A DNA stretch of 34,209 nucleotides from Aplysia californica (taxonomy: Eukaryota; Mollusca; Gastropoda; Aplysiida; Aplysiidae): contig NW_004797366.1 of the NCBI RefSeq assembly GCF_000002075.1, forward strand, positions 161,932 through 196,140, written 5' to 3'. The notes below the pieces were generated by a model that searched no databases, had not been told where the DNA came from, and saw only the letters and a program-made list of their open reading frames with translations. A program made the position numbers and the translations under genes. Below are positions 9,880 to 24,100 of this stretch, in pieces (within the stretch, counting starts at the first letter, position 1; each line of letters begins with the position of its first letter).

Positions 9880-12659
9880 CTGCGGGGGCACACACAGAGA
9901 GAGAGATTGTGGGGTATTAGTGAGGGTTTTACGGCACTTGTAACACAAATAGGTCGTATAAGTGCCGAAGATTGGGAAGCGTTACTTGAGAGTTTAAGTA
10001 GTGTTAGTCAGGGTTTTACGGCACTTGCAACACAAATAGGTCGTATAATATCAGTGCCCGCCGAAGAACGGGAGGCGTTACTTGAGGGTTTACTTTTAGT
10101 TTTAGTAAGGGTTTTACGACACTTGTAACACAATAGGTCATACAGGTCGTATAAGTGCTAGTCAAAGATCAGAGGTGTTACTTGGGGGTTTAGTTGTAGT
10201 TTATGTAAGAGTTCTTATGGCACTTGCAACACATATAGGTCATAGAAGAGCCCGCCAAAGATGGGGAGGCGGCGTTACTTGGGGGTTTAGTTTTAGTTTT
10301 TGTAAGAGCTTTTATAGCACATGTAACACAATAGGTCATGTAAGTGTCAGTCAAAGATTGGAGGTGTTACTTACTGAGAGTCACAGACAAAGAAATGAAG
10401 GAGGAGAGATTTAGTTTTATCTTATATAAGACTTTTACGGCGTTTGCAACACAAATAAGTCATATCAGTGCCCACCTAAGACTGGACGTGTCACTAGAGA
10501 GTAACATACAAAGAAAAGAAAGAGGAGAGACAAGGGCAATAGAGGTTTCCGACAAGGGCAATAGAGGTTTCCGACAAGGGCAATAGAGGTTTCCGACAAG
10601 GGCAATAGAGGTTTCCGACAAGGGCAATAGAGGTTTCCGACAAGGGCAATAGAGGTTTCCGACAAGGGCAATAGAGGTTTCCGACAAGGGCAATAGAGGT
10701 TTCCGACAAGGGCAATAGAGGTTTCAGACAAGGGCAATAGAGGTTTCATAGAATAGTATAGTATAGTATAAGGTTTTACGGCGCTCGCAACTGCTAAGGT
10801 CATATGAGCGCTTTCATAGAATAGAAGGAGCACCACAGTGCCGGCCAACCACCCACTCAGGACAAAAAAAATGTAAAATAGAGGAGTCGTTGATCTAAGA
10901 TGTAGTCTTGTGCATGTTGAAAAGATAATGGGTACACTTCACCATGAACAGATGAGGACGATTTTTATACAAAACTGGGAAAAAGAAAAAAAGGCACACT
11001 ACATCTTGAAAACTCTTTTTGTCACGGATTTCTTTGCCCTTCCTTGTGTTCTCTGAGCATTATTGGAAGACACACCCACCACTCGCCTACACAGGGAAGG
11101 TTAGTTTTAGTTTTAGTAAGAGTTTTAAGGCACTTGCAACACAATAAAGTCCTATAAGTGCCGAAGATTAGAGGTGTTACAAGAGAGGAACAAACATAAA
11201 CAAGAAGGAGGAGAAATCAGGATGATAGTTGTTTGATAGGAAAGAAGGATCAAACCACACCAGAGCCCCCTCCCACCACTCACCTACACAGGGTAGGTTA
11301 TGGCAGGATTATGGTAGGTAAGAGTCAAACAGACATTACAGCAAGCTCTATGTACATGCAGAACCTAAACAAACTTTTATTAAAATGCAAACCTACGCAA
11401 ACTTTTTTTTTCCAGTAGCACACAGTAAAAAGCATGCCAGTACACACTTTTAGTGAGTGTCTATTTCAAAATCAAACAATATGATAAAACAGGGTAAGGA
11501 GAGAGGCGAAATGTCATCAAAAACCTCTCGATACCATGGGAGGTTAAAATACGAGCATGTCAATATAAGAAAGAGGTAAGTGAGGAATAGAACATGCCTG
11601 TAAAATTTAGAAATGAGAGTAAAAAAATGGGTAATCACAAAAAGAGTAATGGCATTCATAAAACTTCATCAAGACATAATGGTGAAAAAAAAAAAAAATC
11701 AATAAACTTGACTAAGTACTGCCAGCAACAGTAACCCCAGGCAAAGATTTTTTAAGAGTTCCCGTGACGATTGCAAAACCAAGACTAATGAATTCATTCC
11801 CCTCGAAAGCGAGAAAAAAAACCTTGAGATAAGTAAAGATGGGGGGAGGGCTCGAAGAAATAAAAAAGACATTTTCAAAAAAAGTTTTAGATAGAGAAAA
11901 AAGTTTCAGTCAGAGAAATATAAAGCAGTGAAACATCATCCAGCCAAGACAAAAACAAAAAAATTGACAGCAGCTTTCAAATGAGTGCAAAAGTTACGCG
12001 CTTCGACTCAAACAATTCAGATCATTCAACTTATTACACTTCCCTTTGACGAGAATTGACCTCATATCTTTTGTGCGCCGCGATGAAGAGCATAAGCACT
12101 ACACCACAGACACAGGTAATAAAACTTTCGAAACTACGGTAAACAGCATAGAATAGTAAACGGAAAAGTTTCAATTTTAGTAACAGTGTTATCGCACTTG
12201 CGACACAATAAGGTCATACAAGCGCCGAAGATTAGAGATGTTACTAGAGAGAAACATACAAAGAAAAGGAGGAGGAGAGATAAGGACGACAGATGTCTGA
12301 TAGGATAGAAGGGGCAAACCACACCAGAGCGCCCGCCAACCACCCACACAGAAAAGAAGTCTTCAACAAATCAAAAGCAAAGAATTAGTTTTCAAATACG
12401 GTATTCAAAACACTTCTGATTTTAAAGGAAACACAAGTAAAAGCACTCAAGTAGTCAGCTAGCTAAGTCAAGATTAGAGAGAAATTAGCCAAAAATCTGT
12501 AACGCCATGGAAAAATCCAACTGGGGTTTATCAGGTACGCAGAGAGTTAGGTGTCTATGAGGAATCTAGAATTTAATCGGAACTTAGGAATCAGCTGACA
12601 GAATGACCTGGAACCATCCAGCTAGGTGTGCTTGAGAATATACCTGTGTCTGTGTGTGC

Positions 12660-12716
<57 letters not shown>

Positions 12717-15700
12717 TGTGTGTGTGTGTATGTGCTGACGTTTGAATGTGAGGGTGTTTGAAGACAAGTATGCACACATAATGCTAAATTAATTTAAAAA
12801 CTGCCTGACAAAGTGATCTGGGAGTTAAACAGTTAAATAAATCTGCTTTCGAGCAAAATTATCCAAGCATATATGCAGTCTCTTTTCATAAATGGAAAAA
12901 AAAAACCCTCTAAAGACAACCGGTGTAAATAAAACTTGTCAGATTACATAAATATATTCATTGTGTGAAAACTCAACAGAAAAGAATATGTCAGAGATAC
13001 TCTCAAGTCCTGAAGGCCTTATAGACAGAGGCCCCCCCAAAACCTGACTCTCCAGGAGTATGTGCCGAAAGCAGCACCCAATATAACCATCAATCCTAAT
13101 TCATATTATCATGCGTTGGAAAAGTAACAAAAAGAAGAAGAAAATTATGAAAAATGAAATCTAAAGAAAAGATGAACTTTGAAATCCACAATAACTAAAG
13201 TACAGATCGATGCATGACAGAAAAAGACAACAACAAAATTACAGGGAAATCAGCCCTGCGTGGGAAGAATTTCCAAACAAAAAGAAAACTCAACTCAAAT
13301 ATAAAGGAACTTATGACCCATAAGTGCAATGAAATAAAATGAAGGTGCTTTTAAAAGGGGTTTGGGGGGGGATGTTGGGTTGTTTTTTTGTTATTGTTGT
13401 TTTTGTTTTTTGTTGGGTTTTTTTTTTTTTTGGGGGGGGGGGGGGGGGGGTTGGCTATGGTACAAACAATGTAATGTTATTCTTTACACTTAACAAAGTC
13501 ACAATTACTCAATGGCAACACAGTATTCTTACAAACTGCAGTAATGAGATATTGGAGCCATTACAAATCAGTCTCACTTAAAGACAATTACTTGTCACCG
13601 TTTCAAGATTTGTTCCACACGTCAATACTGCTGAGCAATCTCTCTTGTCATCACTATGACTATTTGTGATAACCAAGAAGTAAGCCAGTGGAAGAGTAAC
13701 TCAGTTCCAAAATTTTCTCTCAACATCTCATCCCTCAAAACAAGACAACATATCATGACACTTTCTGAAATATTTCTGTAGGATTAAGCAATAACTTTAC
13801 ATACTGACTGGCCATCTGGCCTGCGGGTAATGAACAAAGTCTGCTGTTCGAAAATAATCCAACCTAACTTTCAATGTAGAAGAGGTCCTGTGATCTGTTA
13901 TAAAACATGGCCGACTAGTAAACATGTGTTGCTTTTTTGTGGCCTTAAACCCAGTCTGTCTACTATATCGATGTCCTACTGATTACTCCTAATCATACAG
14001 TTTCCGGATCGGACAACTGTTTCATAAAAAGCTTTCAAGAACTGAACTGCCCCCCCCCCCCCCCCCCCCCACAGCTTCTCAATAACCTCCCAATCTACAC
14101 CCTACGCTGACACCACCACAGGGCTCCGGCCACTACACAAATCGCGACCTCAATGCTTTCTTGTCGTATCTCCATTTTTTAAAACAAAGAAAATGTGACT
14201 TCTTCTTAAGCTCACTCTTTGATATGAACTGTTTTCAGTGTTATCAAAAATGGGAATGCGACAAGAAAGCACTGAGGTCGCGAGATGTTAACATTATAAC
14301 ACGCTAAAAAGGAAAATTAATCGCACAACAACCTACTCAAATGTCAGGATCACCACATAGAAAAAAAAATACATGAAGTGAAAATGGTGAAGAATGGAAG
14401 ATGAAACGGAAAATAATCACTAACAAAGAATTTTTTTTTTTTTATATTCACAAAAAATATTAACATAAGGTAACACAAACAGTGCTGAATTAAAACAAAA
14501 CCAAACAAAAAGTAAGGCCAGACCAACAGAAATCCAAACAAAAAGTCAACTCAGAGAGAAAAAGTCTCAACCAAAATGCGTGAGAAATTAGTGGAAAAAG
14601 CTGAGAGCACAGCTCGTCTTACCCCAGTCCCACTCATCTGAGAGGGTGGTCGGTTTGCGTACAGGGAGAAAGAGGCACAAGAATAAACATCCATTAATAC
14701 ATACAGTATTACGTACGCAAGACCAGCTAAGGCACACATTGAATAATGGCACACATCAATTCAGACGCAACGGATCAATGAAAGGCATTTACGTAGTTTC
14801 TTTACAAACCAATTAGTAAATTAGCAATATTCTGTCATGCTCATTCTTAATAATCACTTAATGGTAACCACAATCGAAACATGCTTCACAGGCTTCAGTT
14901 TAACGATATATGAAGTACTAAATTCTGACAAAAATATACATATGTGAGAACTTGACAAAAGTTTACCGCAGCTGAAGATATAAACCAGTTTTTTCTAAAG
15001 TATTCTCAAAAGTTACAGGACAGGTGTCAAGTCCGCTTCATAGAAGAGATGCAAATCTCTCATTAAGTGGTATAAAATAAATGTGATGGATTGACAACAA
15101 TCACTTATGAGATGAGTAAGTTCAGATGATAAAAATCTTGAATATCTCAGAAGCCCTTCTTTCCTCCCCCCAAGCAGGAATCCATAAATCAAATTCTAAA
15201 ACCCTATAAAAAGATTTGTTTTTTCTCTGTAAAGGAATGACAAAGGAATTGTCTCTGTTCCGTTCCAAAATGTATACCGGGACGTTTTTAACGAGGCGAC
15301 CTAACCCGAGATGGACAAATGTCTCACAATCAGGGCAGCAAAGATGTTACAACAACGTCTGGCACACAGATAAACTGAGAGACCCCCGAGAACAGAAAAC
15401 CACGACATTTTTTTACGCCATCACATCAACATCAGTTTTACAGTAAAGAGCCCACTGGAACATCTCGAAAAAAAAGAAAAAAAAAAAGAATGGCCATTCC
15501 TTTAAGTACCTCTGTAAAAAGAAAAAAACAAAAACCATGGGCCTTAGTTTTAGTTTTAGTAAGAGTTCTACGGCTCTTGCAACACAATAAGGTCATATAA
15601 GTGTCGAAGAATAGATGTGTCACAAGAGAGTAACAAACACAAAAAAGGAGGAGGAGAGGTAAGGACGATAGAGGTTTTATAGGAAAGAATAAGGAGCAAA

Positions 15701-18129
15701 CCACACCAGAGCACCCGCCAACCACCCACAAACAAAGGCCATTCCCTTAAGTACTTTTGTGGAAAAAAAACAAAAGTCACAAAAACCATCAGGACAATAA
15801 ATAAAAATTACAATTTAAAATTTTAAAAAAAAAAAGTAGGACCAGCTGTCAGCACTTCCTTGCCGCTACCCCCACCTGTGCCCACCCAGTTTACTCATCC
15901 AGAACTGTTCTATCCAGCTTATAATTATACTTCCAACACAGTGCTCTCTATCTGAACCCCACCTGCCAAACCAAACTTTTTCTTTTTAAAAAAACCCAAA
16001 AAAAGTTTTGCGGGACGGAAACTCGAACCCAGTGCACAGCACAGCAGGACGTACAACAACCCCGCTACAGGCAGAATGATGAACACCATAATACAATATT
16101 CTTCTACTGTCTATCTCTTCTACTCAGACATATTGAATATGTTGGGTCTATATTTTCACCTGTCTATCTCTTATACTGAGACATACGTTGGGTCTATGTA
16201 ATATTCACCTACTGTCTATCTCTTATACTGAGACATACGTTGGGTCTATGTAATATTCACCTACTGTCTATCTCTTATACTGAGACATACGTTGGGTCTA
16301 TGTAATATTCACCTACTGTCTATCTCTTATACTGAGACATACATGTCAGGTCTATATAAAATTCACTTACTGTCTACGTCTTATACTGAGACATATTATG
16401 TTGGGTCTATATTTTCACCAACTGTCTATCTCTTATACTGAGATACACATTTCAGGTCTTATTAATATTCACCAACAGTCTATCCCTAATACTGAGACAT
16501 ACATTTCAGGTCTATATAATATTCACTTACTGTCTATCACTTATACTGAGACATACATGTCAGGTCTATATAATATTCACTTACTGTCTATCACTTATAC
16601 TGAGACACATTTCAGGTCTTATTAATATTCACCTACTATCTATCCTTTATACTCACACATACACACACATGTCAGGTCTATATTTTAACATTTATTCACG
16701 TACTGGCTCCAACGATGAACACAATCACTTATACAGTAGTCTCCGCCTAAGATCCCGGTGCTCGGGAGCAAGGAAATGCGGGATCTTAGGCGAACCGGGA
16801 TCTTAACCGACGAACCCAGGGAAGAATCTATGGTGAACCATGTTAAGGCTTAATAACGGTAAAATGGTCTCCCTCCACTCTACAATGAACTGACGTTCCC
16901 TTTTGGTGGGTTTATGGCGTATGGCGAGCAAAGAGTGGTTAATGTTGATGACCTATCACAGTGCATAGTGGCATGAGGCGTGCCATTTCCACTTATTATC
17001 CTATCATGAGTCTCAGGATCTACGATTATCCAATTGCCCCTCCTCCTTACCTGTCAAAAATTTATAGCTTTCCATCTCTGACCGAGCCCCCCCCCCCCCC
17101 ACCCCCCTCCCTCCAAACCGCCTTTGTCGTTACACACCATTACGTCGGGGACACACCAATTAAAATTCAGTCTATATCGCAAATTCGGGAGTAGAGACAA
17201 CTGCTGCAATGGTCAAGGAAGAGTTCACGGTTCGATGTGATCCCGCCAGGAGCGAACTTGTAGGCCCTACCCACCCAGCGAGTGATGCAAGTTTAGGTGG
17301 CGAGCTCAGGTGTGAGTGCGATGCGTGGGGAAAACAAACGCGTCGGTCAGTTCACACCCCGGTGTGATCCCGTCAGGGGCAAACATCGTATCGCTTCATC
17401 GAGTTTTACTACGTGTATGTGATCACATTCACGATAGTGGCTGATCTTTGACGCGACGGACAGTTTATTGATCTCAACTTTTCTCTCTTGGTTGATCGGC
17501 TGTGCCCGCCGGGTTTTTGTTTAGCAAATTATGATCTGAAATGCGGGATCTTAGCCGAATGTAGACCATCAGAGCGGGATCTTAGGGGTGGCTTTTGTAT
17601 AGTAAAAATTCTGTTTTCCTAAAACAACGGGATCTTAAGCGAACCGGGACCGTACGCGGTGGGATCTTAGGCGGAGACTACTGTACTAAGATACATGTGC
17701 CAGGCCTATATAATATTCACGTACTATCTCTACCTCCTTCTTTTCTTCTTAATATCTCCTATTTTAACCCCTAAACCAAGAGTTTTCCTTTCATAATGAC
17801 CTACTATTTGCATACTAGTTAAAAAATAAAACAGTCAGCTAAAATAATCTTCAGCTCTTCAAAACAATTCATAGAACGCATCAATCTCATTGATATCTCC
17901 ACTGCTGCTTTGAGCTCAGGCAAAAACACAAAGCTTCATTTAACAAACGTAACGATGCATGTGCCACACTTACAAACAAACAAGACAGACAGGCAGACAG
18001 GGCAGTCCTGCACATTGGCAGACAAAATGCACTAGCTTTTCCCAATAAATAATAATAATAATAATAATAATTTTTAAAGAAATAATAATGATAATAGTAC
18101 GAACAATAATAATAATAATAATAATAATA

Positions 18130-18176
<47 letters not shown>

Positions 18177-21100
18177 TAATAATAATAATAGTATGAATAA
18201 TAATAACAATAAGAATAGTTTTCAGCTATCTCACAGACCAACAATGAAGCTGGCTTTCATATTAAACTGTGGCATGTTCCACTTCAGGTCCAACTAGTCT
18301 GGATTTTCTTTGCTATGATGCATAAATTAGAACATGCCTGTTTCTACATGCACTTTTTTGGTGAGTGCGCTTTTTCATTCTACACGCAAGACCCACTATT
18401 TAAACACTGAAAACTGAAAGACGTGTCATTCCACATCCACTGAAAAGTCACTCAAACACATACCAAAAACATGAACATGAACACATTCTTAATGCATACA
18501 TTCCCACATTTTAAAAAAAACCCAACTCTCTCTTTCTCATTTTGATACTGACACTGATAGAACACAACACGACAAACACATTTTCATTAGTGTGGGCTAC
18601 ATACCCAGGAAGGGCTCAAAAAAGGAAAGTATTCCCATAAATCTTCACTCTTCTCAAACATATATATATATATATATATATATCGTCAAAACATAAATAT
18701 GCTTACTGCCAGGGGAACACATTTCGATGTATCCCCCGAGATATCGCCATTTTAAAGAGGGTCCAAAGTTTGTTTCAATATTTCCATACCATACCATTGC
18801 TTTTGTAACATCAGAGACCATCAACATTCAGTTACCTTTCCAATGATATATATATATATATATACCTGCCTCTACAATATTTACGGCACCAATGATATAT
18901 ACCTGCCACTACAGTATTTACTACACTGTCTTCTATGAAATCCATTCCATTACCTTCAAAATGATTTTTTGTTTTTGTTTAGTATAGGGTTTTACGGCGC
19001 TCGCAACTGCATAAGGTCATATGAGCACACAAAATGATTTGCAGGGTTACAAATTGATTGAGTTCAAATCATAATGGCTTCAACTGCAAAAAGAAATTAC
19101 ACCCTGAATGTCATTACTTTGAAAGACCGAGTTCTCATTTCCATTCCGACTGCCACAATAAGCAACATGTATCCCTGCCGAGAGAGATGACTCTTATCTC
19201 ACAGTGACGGGCAGCTTCACATTGCACAATCCTGGAATCTTTGAAACACTACTCAAGAACAAAATATTTCCACAAAGTGTTGTCTAGAAAAAGAATGGCA
19301 CAGAAGACGACAGCTGACTGCTCACCTAAATCGTGGTCAAAACCTGAACTGATTTCAATAAAGAAAAGACTGACCACAGAGCGTAAAAGCTAAATCTGCA
19401 TCTCAAACACACAAAACTAAGATACTTTGGATATGATTTGTTATAATAATGAATAATCAATTTTCTATAAAGACGAACAATTTTGACCCACTGACTGAGC
19501 CTTCCTATCAGAGCACAGCGGAGAAAAAAAAACAAGAAAAAGCTACACAATGAACTATATCTCAACAAAAACAACTACAGAACCAAGTAACTACAACAAT
19601 CATAGTATCTGTTCAAAAAGCTGCCCAAAAACTGTGACCAATTCTTCTCACACTTAAAGCCCCCGCCCCTTCACACCTCCCCTTCACACCTCCCCCTTCC
19701 ACAGTCAGCGACATCGCCAGAACATAAGGCAGGGATGTAGCCAGAGCATAAGGCAGCAACATAAGACACGACACCAAGCCTCACACAAAACCCTTCACTT
19801 CTGCTCACAAAAAAACAGACAAATATCTTCTCTAAACCTGTCATAAGACTACGACGTTAAATGCTTACACAGTACCACATTTCAAAAATGTATATCAAGG
19901 CAGTAGAAGTCTTCTAGTCTACAACCAAATCATCATTTCCCCTGTCATAAGACTACGACGTTGAATGCCTACACAGTACCACATTTCAAAAATGTATATC
20001 AAGGCAGTAGAAGTCTTCTAGTCTACAACCAAATCATCATTTCTCCTTATTACATTCTGAAAACCACTTTCCTATACTCCACACTTAACTTGACTCATTT
20101 CACTGCAAGTTGTAACTCTTTATCCAAACTGTCCTAAACCTCACTAGTCTTGAGGCAGATTGCTTCGGTAAAACCGTCATTTGATTTGGCTTGAGGCTGA
20201 CAACCGTTAAATTCTGGTCCAAGAGTTTCTTGTCGATAGAAAAAACATTTTCTACAAACAGAAAGCCTATTGTGTAGTAATCACTAGAGAAGATTTACAT
20301 AAACCATGACAATATGTAAAAAACCATACACTCACTCCAGACCAAACAACATAAAACAAAACAACACTACTGCATGAGGGTTCCACAACTTACCTGAGGT
20401 CTTTTCATAAGTGTCACTTCCCTGAACGACAAGAAAATCTAAGTCTAGGGTGTTGGCTGGTGACAAAAGTGAAGAGAAGAAAATAGGCTAAGTCTAAAGG
20501 CCGGCATCAAAACCACAGAGGCGTTCTAAGCCATCCTTCACACAGCCGCACTTGGGGAGGGGACTCCCTGCTCTTCAACTCAGAGGGGCAAAAATCATAA
20601 AACAGAAGAAGCCCAGAAGTCACACAATCGGGGGAATGATGATTGGACGGAGAGAGTGGGTCAACCAAAGCAGACAGGAGGGCATGTGACAGACTTCACA
20701 AAACTTCACAGATTAATGAGGTGCAGTTGGTCGCTGTATAGAGAGACAGCTGTATATGTTCACATGTGCAGGAATACTTCTCTGTGCAATTCTGGTTCTT
20801 ATCGAGGTTCATTCCTGGGCTATCACTGATTTTGTAACGCCAAATTTGAAAAGGTAAACGTGATATTTAGTTACAGACTTAACGTCTTTCAGGCCTGCTG
20901 AGACTACATCTAAACAATGCCACATCGTATATCAGGAAACAAACAGGGAATGACTCAAAGAAGTGACACAAAGGTAGCCGTTCTCTTTACGCTTCAGAGC
21001 AGCATTGTGGCCTCGGTCCGGCTCCTTATATAGTTTACAAAAAAGTCAACAGAAAATTGTAGTTTCTGTTCAGAACGCTAGAAGCTTTTTATTCTTATTT

Positions 21101-24100
21101 GTCCCAAAGCAAAACAATAATTTCTCAATAAATAAGCTTCATTCCATCATTAATTCCTCACATTAACAAAAAAATATTCTGGTCTTTTTCAGCGATAGCC
21201 CATGGAAATTCCACCTCTTTCATAACATTTACATAAATTCAAAGCGTATGACACAGGGAGAGAAAAAGAAAAACAAAAACAAAACTTTAAAGCACACGAC
21301 AGTATTGTGATCAAATCAATTCAAGAAATACAAATGTAAAAACAAAATACAGTCGAACCTGTCCGAACGGCCACCTGTATAGGACAAACATCAGTATAAA
21401 CGACTGTTTTCCATTCTCTCCCCCCCCCCCTCCGAATTGTTTTTTACATTTTAATGACCCACTACGACCACTCGACCCTACAAGTACATTTCCCCTTGGC
21501 AACAGGTGGCCGCCTGAGACAATTTCCACTGTACACGAATCTATGACTCAAAAGTCTCCACTCATCGCAACCTCAGTGCTTCCTTGTCCCATCTCCATTT
21601 TGTTTTGTTTTTTAACAGTGAAAATGTGACTTCTTAAATAAGCTCCCTCTTTTAGTTTTAGTAAGAGTTTTACGGCACTTGCAACACAATTAGGTCCTAT
21701 TAAGTGCCGAAGATTAGAGGTGTTACAAGAGAGTAACAAACACAAAATAGAAGGAGGGGAGATAAGGACGATAGATGTTTGATAGGAAAGAAGGAGCAAA
21801 CCACACCAGAGCACCCGCCAACCATCCACACCTCTCTCTTTGTTATGAACTGTTTTCACCGTTGTTATAAAATGGAGATAGGACAAGAAGAAAGCACTGA
21901 GGGCGCGACATGTATACCGTTCGTCTGTTCTCCGAAAAAGTCAAGATGACAAAAGCACATTAGACAGGAAAGCAAAACCACGGGAGAAAAACACACAAAT
22001 GTATTTGGTGAGGCACAGGAAGGAAGAATATCCTTGATTTGCTTTTAAAAAAAAACAAAAACAACAAACAAACAAGAGACAAAAAATTTAAGCCTTCACC
22101 AACAACGAAAAAAAAAAAAAGACACACATAATAAAGCTCGTAAGAACGGGTTGGTGTAAATAAAGGACATAGATATGGGATGTTATAAAAAAAGGGAGCA
22201 GAAGGGGATGCGGTGTATGAATATGGAAATATATGCAAATTTGCTGTGTGAAGGTTTGGAAATAGTGTCGAGAATTTACTGTAAAATGTTCTCATCATGA
22301 TTAAACCATTCACACTTCTACACGGCTTAATCAGATTAAAGAGCTAAAAAGAGTCAGAGATGCAAACTAGAAGAGAGAGGAGGAGGAGGAGGAGGAGGAG
22401 GAATCAACAATCATATCTATTCCTCTGTTTCCATCAATTCAACATATGACATGATAAAGCATGAAAGTAAAATTCATGCTTTTTTTTTTTTTGGTTTGTT
22501 CACAGCAACCAATGTTTCATCACAATCAAGGAATGTCTACTTACTAAATCTCTGCCTGCCAGCACCAAAGAGCAAAGTTTGTTTTTTGTTTTTCAGAAGG
22601 CAAAGAACAAATCAATAAATTTCACAACTTAAAACAAAAACTTTACTTTATCCACATTTATTTTCACAAAACTGCCTGCAGTAACTAATTCTGATCCGTA
22701 AAAAAAAAAAACTTTCTCACTGAATCAAATCTGAATGGAGATAAAACATATATGTCACTGTATGAGCCTGTCTTTACGACTGACGTTTACGACTGAAGGA
22801 AGGAAACAAATAGCATCCTTGGACACTTGATCTACAGGCACATACTAAGGCAGCCTAGCTAACAGAAAAAAAAAAGAAAGAAAAAGCTTTCACATGGATA
22901 TAAATATCGAGAACACCATTCCCAGTAAGTGATGAAAACTGCGGTAATAATACATCTATGAAAGTTTTTGGGTAAATCTGATGCAGTGATTATAATCGAG
23001 AAGCGTAAAATAGAAAGGGGGGAGAATACCTGTGAGAGGGTTGGTCAGTCCGCTCGACCTCCAGTCAAAATCAACTGGTGGAATGTCCTGAAAACAAGAG
23101 CCATTTTGTCATGGTCTACTATCAAGGCAATGGTAACTGTGACAAGAAACTTTAACTCTCTAGTGGATTTAACTCTCTAGTGCCCAGAAAAAGAAATCTC
23201 GACTTATCTCTCTAGAGTCCAGAACAAAAAATATTGAAAATTGAAAATCATGACACTGAACTCAGTTGTTTTAAAGTCAAATACAAAGGAAATATCTAAA
23301 GTCTAGATTATTGATTTAACAATATTCCCCCCCCCCTTCCACAAAAATAAATAAACAGAAAAAAACCACAACAAAAGCAAAATGTGGAACAAATCTGTAC
23401 CAATGGGCACTAGAGGCTGAAAAGTGAAAGCCCTATTTGACACTTTTATGTCTTTCCTAATGGAAACACACTTGTAATATAATTAAAAATGTAGGATCAC
23501 AACATTCCAGCTACTAGCACTGTGTTCCTCAGTCTTTATTTCTCCACCAAAACACAACCGAAAAACACACGCCAACAACAGACGTCTCAATGAAAGCTTA
23601 AGTTAACCACACTTTTCTTTAGCAATACCAAAGCTTTCGTCTCAAATTTATCTCTTTGCAAAGCCATTTTTCTGCACTTATTAGAGAAAGGAAGCATATT
23701 TTAAGAAATAGGAAAAAGAAATACAAGAAATGCCATCATGTCTGAAAAAAATGAAGCATTACTAAGCCTCCTAGCCAGAGCTCAGCATTGCGAATACACA
23801 GCTGACAATATGAGGAGACACGGAATGCATACATGGGAGGATTATATTTGGAATGTGAACCATAGGGTCCATGCTGCTCTCGGTACATATTTATACGACC
23901 CAAAGCAATCCTTTTATTAAGTAAAGTTAGGGTTCCTGTGTACTCCAAACTGTTACAGAACTTCATAAATTATTTGCCTAAGCTAATTGTTACCACTATC
24001 ACTTTTGCAAATAAGTTAAAAGTTGTCACTTTCACTTTTGCAAATAAGTTAAAAGTTATCACTCTCACTTTAGCAATAAGTTAAAAGTTATCACTCTCAC

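Noticed and set aside
10529-10748. CRISPR-like regular repeats
   Set aside because: The units are contiguous without spacers; this is a minisatellite in a eukaryotic intron.
16398-16625. Plus-strand frame with YTETYMSGLYNIHLLSI repeats
   Set aside because: Periodic by-product of the 52-bp satellite.
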